Source: Bog-950 sp046329515
GTDB lineage: Bacteria; Bacteroidota; Bacteroidia; Chitinophagales; LD1
NCBI GenBank assembly: GCA_046329515.1
Contig: JAXLUM010000003.1
Span: forward strand, 248,001-312,000
Reading direction: 5' to 3'
Length of the DNA stretch: 64,000 nt
How positions within the stretch are numbered: the stretch's first letter is position 1; each line of letters starts with the position of its first letter. Made by a program: the position numbers and the translations under genes. The notes beneath the pieces were generated by a model. That model had not been told where the DNA came from and ran no database searches. It worked only from the letters and a program-made list of their open reading frames with translations. Below are positions 35,373 to 42,583 of this stretch, piece by piece.

Positions 35373-35705
35373 ATGAGTAAGCGATTAATAGCAGGTTTGG
35401 CACTGTTTCTTTTAACAGCAGTTTTAAGTAATGTAAATGCACAACCGCGCGAAGGGCGTAAAAGCATAGGGAAGGAGCAAAGGCAACAAATGCACAGAAT
35501 ACACCGCGGGGTACGAAACGGTTCATTAACCCACCGCGAAGCAGCAGCCTTACATATGCAACAGGCCCAAATACAACACGATAAAGAAATAATGAAACTT
35601 GATGGCCGCATAAGCCGCAAGGAACGTGCATATTTGAAAATGGAACAGGCCCACGCCAACCAGAACATCTATATGCAAACACACGATGGGCAGTGCAGAA
35701 GATAA
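35373..35705 (+). CDS. small secreted helical protein (tandem paralogue 1)
   Basis: 110 residues. Signal peptide (MSKRLIAGLALFLLTAVLSNVNAQ), then a charged helical protein: HRIHRGVRNGSLTHREAAAL, MQQAQIQHDKEIMKLDGRIS, RKERAYLKMEQAHANQNIYM. The D-G-x-I-S-x-x-E element recalls an EF-hand or TerB-like turn (KLDGRISRKE). Paralogous to the next gene. Similar 100-residue periplasmic proteins are widespread, without a known role to me. Confidence 0.7.
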   Translation: MSKRLIAGLALFLLTAVLSNVNAQPREGRKSIGKEQRQQMHRIHRGVRNGSLTHREAAALHMQQAQIQHDKEIMKLDGRISRKERAYLKMEQAHANQNIYMQTHDGQCRR

Positions 35706-35732
35706 TTTCAGTAAACCAATAAACCCAATAGT

Positions 35733-36053
35733 ATGAAACGGAAATTAGTGTTAACCATAGCTGTATTTGGCTTAGGAATGTTTGCCTCAAACCTTTTTGC
35801 ACAGGGCACACCCAAGGTGCATAACAGGCAGGTAAACCAACAGGAAAGAATACAACAGGGCCGTAAAAGCGGCGAACTTACCCGCGGAGAAACAGTAGCC
35901 CTTGAAGCAGAGCAGGCCAAAATTCAACATGATAAGAAAGCTGCTAAAGCAGATGGTGTTGTTACCCCGGAAGAGCGGGCAAAACTGAAACATGAGCAAC
36001 GCCGTGCCAACAGGCATGTTTACCGCCAAAAGCACGATGGACAAAGCCGTTAA
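35733..36053 (+). CDS. small secreted helical protein (tandem paralogue 2)
   Basis: 106 residues. Signal peptide (MKRKLVLTIAVFGLGMFASNLFAQ), then NQQERIQQGRKSGELTRGET, EAEQAKIQHDKKAAKADGVV and TPEERAKLKHEQRRANRHVY. Same layout as the preceding gene (GxLT..E, KIQHDK, DGxVTxxE, C-terminal KHDGQSR). The tandem pair is probably one transcript (27-bp gap), ended by the terminator at 36183-36214. Confidence 0.72.
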   Translation: MKRKLVLTIAVFGLGMFASNLFAQGTPKVHNRQVNQQERIQQGRKSGELTRGETVALEAEQAKIQHDKKAAKADGVVTPEERAKLKHEQRRANRHVYRQKHDGQSR

Positions 36054-36098
36054 TACGGCCTTGTTTTTTAACTGAAAATGCGGTAGTTATAAAGGAGT

Positions 36099-36135
36099 AA
36101 AGGCCGAACCCTTGACAAAAAAGGGAACGGCCTTT
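36099..36135. other. inverted repeat after the tandem small-protein genes
   Basis: AAAGGCCG (36099-36106) and CGGCCTTT (36128-36135), with inner CCCTT/AAGGG pairing. It has no long T-run, so it is either a weak terminator or an mRNA 3'-end stabiliser. Confidence 0.55.
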
Positions 36136-36182
36136 ATCTTGTTGGTGTTCGAATGAAGTTTTTGGTTTTAGGGTTAAATCTT

Positions 36183-36214
36183 CCCGCCCCTCTGCCTGGG
36201 GCGGGATTTTTTTT
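36183..36214 (+). terminator. intrinsic terminator after the tandem small-protein genes
   Basis: CCCGCCCC (36183-36190), loop TCTGCCT, GGGGCGGG (36198-36205), A, then eight T. The opposing gene ends at 36213. Confidence 0.9.
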
Positions 36215-38366
36215 ATTCCCTAACCAGTTTGTAAGTATGGTTAACTCCTTCGCTGTTAACTTCAAGTAAGTATAAACCGGCGGTAAGATTTTCGGTATTT
36301 ATTACGAATTGGCTGCCGGCTTTTTCTGCCATTAATTGTTTGCCGGTAACATCAAACAAACGGTAGTTTACAACACTGTTAGCGTTGCTTTTTACGGTAA
36401 TGCTATTGGTAAAAGGGTTTGGGGCAATGGTTACTCCGGCAATGCTTTCCTCTTTAACACCATTAACTATAACAGCTATATGCGTTTGGGTAGTTTGGCT
36501 GTAACAGTTATTGGAAGCCGTATAGGATAAGGTATAAGTTCCGCTGGCCGTATAAACATGCACAGGTGATGGGTCGTTAGAGAAGGTGCCGTCTCCAAAA
36601 TCCCAAACATGGGTAGTAACGTTACTTGTGGTATTGGTAATATATAAGGTATCGTTTGAAACGGTGGTGCTTATTGCCGGTTGTATATTAATATCGTTAA
36701 CTACGTTTTGTGTGGTCCATACACCATTGCTTAAATTGTAAAAACTTCCGCTGGGTGTTATCTGCAGTTTTACGGCCCTAACCATGTAGTAGTAGTTGCC
36801 CTGGGGCACGCAGTTATCGGTAAAGGTGGTATCTGTTATTATAACGTGGCTTAAGGTTTGCCATTCTTTATCGAGCCTATTGGTGCGATAAACGAAATAG
36901 CCATCAACTGCTGTGGCAGAGTTCCAACTTAAGGTTACTGCATTATTGGTTTCAGAAGCCGTAAGGTTGGAGGCAGGGTTTATCACAAATTCTTTTAAAG
37001 TGGGGTCGCCCATTAGGGCATTGTTTACAAAGCGGCCTCCGTAATTCTGAAAATAAAGGTTGGAGTTGTTTTGCGAAACAAGGGCACTATAACCAACGGT
37101 TTCACCCAGCCCCATATGATGGAAAGCCCAGTGTGGTCTTCCGCTCCAACATGAAGTAAGCGCACCGGAGGCGAGGGGGGCACGCAATAAGTTATCGGTG
37201 CTGTTCCAATCGCCAAAATAACTACCGAACAACATAGTGAATACGGTGCGTAAAGGTGTAAGGCCTGCAAAATCATTGGCAGTACCAACACCGCTGCAGC
37301 TATTATAACTGCCGCCCCCGCAGCCGTAACTCCATATAAAGTCCTGATTTTTCAATGTATTGATATAGTCTAACTCCTGAATGCGTGAGGGGCGAACTAT
37401 AGGCGCAAGGCTTTTCCATGCGCTGGCAGCAAAGGCTTCGCCGCTGAACGCACCGAAGTTATCGTCAATAAGGGCCCTTTGGCCAAAGGTGGTTTGGCCA
37501 ATGCGGTAGCTATGGTTCCGTTCAAGATAGTTGCGTACTAATGAATCTTCCGTTGCGTTCCATGCGGGCATATCATACATATCTACGCGCCCTATTTGTA
37601 TTTCCGCATCAGAAGGAATAGCGCTTTGGTCAAACTTACCATCGCCCGGGGTGTTATGGTTTTCGGGCCTTGAAGCTGCGGCATCGTTAACGGTGGCATC
37701 CGTCCAGGTGCCATCTACATCACCATAAAAAATATCAGCAGGCCATGCGCCTAAGTGGTCGGGGTGTCCATCGGGGTTTAAGTCGCCCGAATAAGGAACC
37801 GCAATGTGGCCTATAAGCAGAACTGCGGTAAGAGGGGCGATGTTGTTTTCATCAACTATTAACTGTTTTATATCCGCCACGCTTGTATTGCGGTCTACTT
37901 CTTTAACTACAACAAGCCAACCATCGCGTATTAAATCATTAATATAGGTTTTGCCTACATAGCTGCGGCTGTTTTGCAGGGCCGTATCTACAATAAGCAT
38001 AATGGTGCCCATATTTTCTTTAGCACTTAACTCAATGCCTGAGTTAATGTAGCCGAAAGCCAAAGGCGTTCCGTTGCGTATAACCTTGTATTCGTAGCTT
38101 ACATCAACAGCAACGGCGGTATCAACAAAAACGCTGTCTGTTCCCGGCAGGGTAGCGTATATACTGCCCCAGGTATTATCGCTTTTCAGCTTTTTAAAGA
38201 TGGTATAGTCAGTAAACGTACTGTTATCAACTACTATACTCAGCGTTATAGAAGGTGGATTTTTTTGCACGGTAGCCATTAGCTGCACTGCATAATTGGA
38301 AGCCACCTGGGCAACACCAACTTTTAAAAGCAAAAGTGTAAGGCAGGTAAGTAAAAATCTTTTCAT
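36213..38366 (-). CDS. gingipain-fold (C25-like) secreted protein with FnIII, PKD and T9SS sorting domain
   Basis: 717 residues. Signal peptide (MKRFLLTCLTLLLLKVGVAQ). A caspase/gingipain-type region (about 115-465) contains TIMLIVDTALQNS, AVLLIGHIAVPYSG, DGHPDHLGAWPADIFYGDVD and ends NNALMGDPTLKEF, the motif that closes C25 domains. However, where C25 enzymes have G-H-G and a later nucleophile Cys I read SYGCGGGSY and FTMLFGSYFGDW, so the catalytic dyad seems absent. FnIII (about 470-560), PKD (VWDFGDGTFSNDPSPVHVY, about 610) and a type A sorting domain (IAPNPFTNSITV, LTAGLYLLEV) follow. Probably a non-peptidase surface protein. Confidence 0.78.
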   Translation of the reverse strand: MKRFLLTCLTLLLLKVGVAQVASNYAVQLMATVQKNPPSITLSIVVDNSTFTDYTIFKKLKSDNTWGSIYATLPGTDSVFVDTAVAVDVSYEYKVIRNGTPLAFGYINSGIELSAKENMGTIMLIVDTALQNSRSYVGKTYINDLIRDGWLVVVKEVDRNTSVADIKQLIVDENNIAPLTAVLLIGHIAVPYSGDLNPDGHPDHLGAWPADIFYGDVDGTWTDATVNDAAASRPENHNTPGDGKFDQSAIPSDAEIQIGRVDMYDMPAWNATEDSLVRNYLERNHSYRIGQTTFGQRALIDDNFGAFSGEAFAASAWKSLAPIVRPSRIQELDYINTLKNQDFIWSYGCGGGSYNSCSGVGTANDFAGLTPLRTVFTMLFGSYFGDWNSTDNLLRAPLASGALTSCWSGRPHWAFHHMGLGETVGYSALVSQNNSNLYFQNYGGRFVNNALMGDPTLKEFVINPASNLTASETNNAVTLSWNSATAVDGYFVYRTNRLDKEWQTLSHVIITDTTFTDNCVPQGNYYYMVRAVKLQITPSGSFYNLSNGVWTTQNVVNDINIQPAISTTVSNDTLYITNTTSNVTTHVWDFGDGTFSNDPSPVHVYTASGTYTLSYTASNNCYSQTTQTHIAVIVNGVKEESIAGVTIAPNPFTNSITVKSNANSVVNYRLFDVTGKQLMAEKAGSQFVINTENLTAGLYLLEVNSEGVNHTYKLVRE

Positions 38367-38416
38367 AGTAAATAATTAAGATAGGAAGGTAGGAATTGAA
38401 CAGGGCTTTCCAAAAT

Positions 38417-39478
38417 CTAGTTTTCCTTCTTAAGGTCCTCGGTTATTATAGCCAGCATTTGTCTTACCAAACCACCCATGGAAGTAATACCGGTAAAGCC
38501 ATTGTTTTTAAAGTGCGTGGCCAGTTCGTTGCCCAGTTGTTCAATTTTTTCAGGCGGCGCAATGTTGTCCTGCTCCATTACTTCTAACAAATGGTTAAGG
38601 CGGTGGTGCGATGAAATACTGCGCCGTGCAATAAGGGTTCGCTCTTCCTTCTGGTATTGGGCTATGGTTTCTTTGGTAAGCAAATCCAAAGTCAATTGTA
38701 CTAATACCGTATTCTCTTTAAAGAACTGCGGCAGGTACAGCGTTTTTTTGCCCTCGTAACTTTGTTGGTCAAAATCAATGGCGCGTATACGGAATTGCAC
38801 TTCCTCAAAATCGGGTGTTATATCAAATACATAATTGTAGGAGCGCATATCGCCTAACAGGCGTATAAAGCAGCGCTCATTAAACTTCACAAACTCTTTT
38901 GCCACTCTAACCTTGTTGAATTCAGGGTTTTCCAGGTAAAAGGAGATGAACATATCGCCGGGTATGCCCGCTATGTGTTCTTCTATTAATGTACGGTTAT
39001 CTACAAAATAGTTAATGCGCGAAGGGGATAGGATGTGTTCCAACTCCAAACCATAAACGCGGCTGGCATCAGCCTGTTTAACGTAGAAGTAATCGTAGTT
39101 ATCGTTAAAGTCGTTTACTATTTTAATACGAAAGGGGTTACTGTTGCCAAAAGTGCAGTAGTCAATGCGTTCCACATGCAGGTGCTTATGTACTGAAGTA
39201 TCGCCCCCGGTTTTAAGTATGGAGTAAATGCGCTTTAAGCCATCATGTATATGGGTTATTTCGCTGTGGGGGTACATGGCGGCCTCCCACAGGGTGTCTT
39301 TCCCCTTTTTATCGCGTATGCTAACGCTGCCGTTAAAGTGCCGCAGGTCGGCATAGCTAACGGGCAGGCTTATCTCGCGGCTGTTTTCTTTAAGGTATTC
39401 GCGCAGGGGAGGGGAAACCGGGTAAATGGTCTTCTTTTTAGTAATAATCTGCTGACGGTAGTGCTTGGGAATTTTCAT
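38417..39478 (-). CDS. protein of unknown function with kinase-like motifs
   Basis: 353 residues from the ATG at 39478; a start 14 codons earlier (39520) is possible, but a TACCTTTA promoter-like box (39485-39492) lies in that extension. No signal peptide. Late motifs recall a protein- or aminoglycoside-kinase fold: IRLLGDMRSYNYVFDI (D-x-R-x-x-N) then FRIRAIDFDQQSYEG (DFD like DFG). The early part has ETLWEAAMYPH-like and IHDGLKRIYSILKTGGDTSV text with no clear glycine loop. Kinase function is only a suggestion. It is divergent from the ribosomal operon. Confidence 0.6.
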   Translation of the reverse strand: MKIPKHYRQQIITKKKTIYPVSPPLREYLKENSREISLPVSYADLRHFNGSVSIRDKKGKDTLWEAAMYPHSEITHIHDGLKRIYSILKTGGDTSVHKHLHVERIDYCTFGNSNPFRIKIVNDFNDNYDYFYVKQADASRVYGLELEHILSPSRINYFVDNRTLIEEHIAGIPGDMFISFYLENPEFNKVRVAKEFVKFNERCFIRLLGDMRSYNYVFDITPDFEEVQFRIRAIDFDQQSYEGKKTLYLPQFFKENTVLVQLTLDLLTKETIAQYQKEERTLIARRSISSHHRLNHLLEVMEQDNIAPPEKIEQLGNELATHFKNNGFTGITSMGGLVRQMLAIITEDLKKEN

Positions 39479-39696
39479 TAGGCGTAAAGGTAAAAATGCC
39501 CGATAAGTTGCTGTGCTCATTTAAATGTAAAGGAGTGAGGCCGTTCTGCCGGTCCTTATTATAAAGAAGCGAGCTTATACAGATGTATGCATTAATGCCT
39601 GTTTTTCAGTAGTTTTGGGGCTAAAGGAGCGGTTTGCCGTTCTAAAGTGGCGAAAAAGCAGGCCCTCCATGCCTCTAATATTTTCTCCACAAACAT

Positions 39697-39726
39697 TTGT
39701 AACTCTGACCTAAAAAGCTATTTTTG
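39697..39726 (+). promoter_or_regulatory. promoter of the rplD operon
   Basis: TTG at 39697-39699, 19-bp spacer, TATTTTTG at 39719-39726: full match to TTG-N19-TAnnTTTG. It gives a ~45-nt leader, which ends in an AAAAT/ATTTT hairpin directly before the rplD ATG. Confidence 0.75.
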
Positions 39727-39777
39727 CGGTCCCTTTTTTGGGGCGGGTGTGTAATATACCCTTAAAATCAAGATTTT

Positions 39778-40410
39778 ATGAAGGTTAAAGTATTAAGCAA
39801 GGACGGCCGCGAAACAGGAAGAGAAATCAACCTGAATGACGCAATTTTTGGTGTGGAGCCTAATGACCACGCGGTATATTTAACTGTGAAGGCTTATTTG
39901 GCAGCTCAGCGCCAGGGCACTCACAAGAGCAAGGAAAGATGGGAAATTGCCCGCACTACCAAGAAGGCATTCCGCCAGAAAGGTACAGGTGGTGCCCGCC
40001 GTGGTGATATGAAGAGCCCTTTAGTTCGTGGTGGTGGCCGTGTTTTCGGTCCTAAGCCGCACAGCTACGATCTTAAAATCAACAAAAAAGTAAAAGAGGT
40101 TGCCAAGAAAAGCGCCCTTACTTATAAAGCAAAAGACGGTAACCTGGTTATAGTTGAAGACTTTAACCTTAGCGAACCAAAAACCAAAGGTTTTGCTGCC
40201 GTGGTAAACGCTCTTAACCTTAAAGGTACCAAGAGCGTGGTAGTATTAAGCGGTGCTGAACAGAACACTGTTTTAGCAGCCCGTAACCTTCCAAACGTTC
40301 AGTTAACCGAAGCACGCCAGTTAAATATCTTCGATATTATGAACTGCAAAAAGCTGGTGTTGAGCGAAAGCGCTGTAAAGAGCCTGGAAGAAAATTTATC
40401 TAATAACTAA
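39778..40410 (+). CDS. rplD: 50S ribosomal protein L4
   Basis: 210 residues. Typical L4: VYLTVKAYLAAQRQGTHKSK, RQKGTGGARRGDMKSPLVRG and GGGRVFGPKPHSYDLKINKK (the extended loop reaching the exit tunnel) and the C-terminal LNIFDIMNCKKLVLSE. First gene of this transcript: L3 (rplC) and S10 (rpsJ), which usually precede it, are absent and a promoter stands directly upstream. In E. coli L4 also autoregulates its operon; whether that holds here cannot be seen. Confidence 0.96.
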   Translation: MKVKVLSKDGRETGREINLNDAIFGVEPNDHAVYLTVKAYLAAQRQGTHKSKERWEIARTTKKAFRQKGTGGARRGDMKSPLVRGGGRVFGPKPHSYDLKINKKVKEVAKKSALTYKAKDGNLVIVEDFNLSEPKTKGFAAVVNALNLKGTKSVVVLSGAEQNTVLAARNLPNVQLTEARQLNIFDIMNCKKLVLSESAVKSLEENLSNN

Positions 40411-40430
40411 TTCATCGGGAGGAAATAACC

Positions 40431-40727
40431 ATGGCAGACAAAGTATTGGTAAAGCCGATTATTACTGAAAAGAGCACCAAGCAAAGCGAAAAGAAAAACA
40501 CTTACGCTTTCCGTGTATCTAAAGACGCTAACAAACTTGAAATAAAGAAGGCTGTTGAAGCTTACTACAACGTTCAGGTTGAAGGTGTAAACACTGTTGT
40601 TAACGTAGGTAAAAAGAAAGTGCGTTATACCAAAAAAGGCGTTGCCAGCGGTATGAAACCTTCTTTCAAAAAAGCTTACGTAACCCTGAAGTCAGGCGAA
40701 AATATTGACTTCTACGGTAACGTATAA
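40431..40727 (+). CDS. rplW: 50S ribosomal protein L23
   Basis: 98 residues. KPIITEKSTKQSEKKNTYAF, EIKKAVEAYYNVQVEGVNTV and the basic tail of the family. Binds 23S rRNA at the tunnel exit, docking site for trigger factor and SRP. An unusually strong Shine-Dalgarno for this phylum (GGGAGG at 40417-40422) lies 8 bp before the ATG. Confidence 0.96.
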   Translation: MADKVLVKPIITEKSTKQSEKKNTYAFRVSKDANKLEIKKAVEAYYNVQVEGVNTVVNVGKKKVRYTKKGVASGMKPSFKKAYVTLKSGENIDFYGNV

Positions 40728-40821
40728 ACCCTAAAGCCCCTAAAGGGGACTTAAGAAGCAGAAACATATTTAATAACTATAGTGGATACCAACCACTGAT
40801 AAGAAAAAGAGGGAACGTAAA

Positions 40822-41670
40822 ATGGGAATTAAGAAGTATCGTCCAACCACGGCGAGCCTGAGGTTTACTGAACTCCTCACGTTCGACGAAATTACAACCA
40901 ACAAGCCGGAGAAGAGCCTATTGGCTCCTTACAAGCAAAGCGGCGGCCGTAACAGCAAAGGTGAATTAACAATGCGTTACCGCGGCGGTGGGCACAAACA
41001 GCGCTACCGTATAATCGATTTCAAAAGAGATAAGCATGATGTATTGGGCAAGGTAGTATCAGTTGAATACGATCCAATCCGCACATCATTCATCGCCCTT
41101 ATTCAATATAAGGATGGTGAGAAAAGATATATTCTGGCACCACACGGTATTAAAGTAGGCCAGGAGATTGTTGCCGGAACTAAGGTAGCCCCTGAAGTTG
41201 GTAACGCTCTGCCACTAGGTGAAATGCCACTGGGCTCTATCATCCACAACGTGGAATTGTACCCTGGCCGTGGCGGTAAAATTGTTAGAAGCGCAGGCTC
41301 ATCTGCCCAGCTTTTAGCAAAAGAAGATAAGTATGCTGCCATTAAAATGCCTTCAGGCGAAATACGCCGCATACTGTTAACCTGCTATGCTACAATCGGT
41401 ACAGTTTCTAACCCTGACCATACATTGATTAGCTATGGTAAGGCGGGCCGTAAGCGTTGGTTAGGCCGTCGTCCTCGTACACGTGCTGTAGCCATGAACC
41501 CTGTAGATCACCCAATGGGTGGTGGTGAGGGCCGTTCATCAGGTGGTCACCCACGTTCACGTAAGGGTATTAAGAGCAAAGGCCTTAAAACACGTCACCC
41601 TAAAAAAGCTACTTCGCAGTATATTATTCAGCGTCGTAAGGGTGCTAAGGCTAACCAGAATAATCAATAA
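40822..41670 (+). CDS. rplB: 50S ribosomal protein L2
   Basis: 282 residues. RNA-binding domain with KRYRIIDFKRDK-like text (QRYRIIDFKRDKHDVLGKV), SH3-like domain and the peptidyl-transferase region GRKRWLGRRPRTRAVAMNPV with the conserved DHPMGGGEGRSSGGHPRS. The 94-bp gap after rplW is long for this operon and holds two small hairpins: CCCC-TAAA-GGGG (40737-40748) and AGTGG/CCACT around 40780-40797. No T-run follows either, so the genes should be co-transcribed. Confidence 0.96.
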   Translation: MGIKKYRPTTASLRFTELLTFDEITTNKPEKSLLAPYKQSGGRNSKGELTMRYRGGGHKQRYRIIDFKRDKHDVLGKVVSVEYDPIRTSFIALIQYKDGEKRYILAPHGIKVGQEIVAGTKVAPEVGNALPLGEMPLGSIIHNVELYPGRGGKIVRSAGSSAQLLAKEDKYAAIKMPSGEIRRILLTCYATIGTVSNPDHTLISYGKAGRKRWLGRRPRTRAVAMNPVDHPMGGGEGRSSGGHPRSRKGIKSKGLKTRHPKKATSQYIIQRRKGAKANQNNQ

Positions 41671-41698
41671 TTAGAGAACAGATAAATTAAGATATAAG

Positions 41699-41968
41699 AT
41701 GGCACGTTCAATTAAGAAAGGACCTTACGTAGGTTACAAATTGATGAAGAAGGTGGACAAGATGAACACCGGTGGCAAGAAAAGTGTAATTAAAACATGG
41801 AGCCGCGCTTCAATGATTGTACCTGAAATGGTAAACCACACCTTTGCAGTGCATAACGGTAACAAATTTATACCGGTGTATGTAACTGAAAACATGGTGG
41901 GCCACCGTTTGGGCGAGTTTTCACCAACCCGTCAGTTCAAAGGTCACTCATCTAAGAAAATTGCATAA
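41699..41968 (+). CDS. rpsS: 30S ribosomal protein S19
   Basis: 89 residues. ARSIKKGPYVGYKLMKKVDK, IVPEMVNHTFAVHNGNKFIP and MVGHRLGEFSPTRQFKGHS are canonical. Sits in the 30S head and contacts S13 and the A-site tRNA region. Confidence 0.96.
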   Translation: MARSIKKGPYVGYKLMKKVDKMNTGGKKSVIKTWSRASMIVPEMVNHTFAVHNGNKFIPVYVTENMVGHRLGEFSPTRQFKGHSSKKIA

Positions 41969-42004
41969 TAACCCGAATTAAGAATTACGATAAAAAGAAA
42001 TACA

Positions 42005-42388
42005 ATGGAAGCAGTTGCAAAACTCAATAACAACCCAACCAGCACCCGCAAAATGCGTTTGGTGGCCGATTTAGTACGCGGTAAAGGTGTTTATGAGGCT
42101 TTAACCATACTGAAATACAGCAAGCAGGAAGCCTCTACCAAGTTGGAGAAACTGCTGAAGAGCGCTATCAATAACTGGGAACAGAAGAATGGCCAGCGCC
42201 CTGAAGATAACGACCTTATTGTAAAGGAAATATTTGTTGACGCCGGCACTATGCTTAAGCGCTTTTTACCTGCACCACAGGGCCGCGCTTACCGCTTACG
42301 CAAGCGCAGCAACCATGTAACCATTAAGGTTGACAGCAAAAATGCAAGCGCTGCTGCCGTAGCTGAAACCGCTACTGAAGAAGCTTAA
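42005..42388 (+). CDS. rplV: 50S ribosomal protein L22
   Basis: 127 residues. NNNPTSTRKMRLVADLVRGK, LKSAINNWEQKNGQ and the tunnel-lining hairpin FLPAPQGRAYRLRKRSNHVT. A short Ala/Glu-rich tail extends the usual C-terminus. Last gene of the transcript: instead of rpsC and rplP a strong terminator follows 22 bp later. Confidence 0.95.
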   Translation: MEAVAKLNNNPTSTRKMRLVADLVRGKGVYEALTILKYSKQEASTKLEKLLKSAINNWEQKNGQRPEDNDLIVKEIFVDAGTMLKRFLPAPQGRAYRLRKRSNHVTIKVDSKNASAAAVAETATEEA

Positions 42389-42410
42389 GATACAACGATT
42401 TAAATAGCGA

Positions 42411-42440
42411 AGCCTCCTGCAAAACAGGAGGCTTTTTTAT
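42411..42440 (+). terminator. intrinsic terminator after rplV
   Basis: AGCCTCCTG (42411-42419), loop CAAAA, CAGGAGGCT (42425-42433), T-run to 42438. It ends the short ribosomal operon. Confidence 0.92.
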
Positions 42441-42583
42441 TTTATAAGTGAAAATGGTTTAATATGACATCCGGTTGAAGTATTAAATTTTATTACCAGC
42501 GGGGTAACAGATAGGTTTTTTTGTAAATTACAATACAGAAATTTTGCCGGCGCACGGTTACCCTGTAACTACTATACCGGCTT

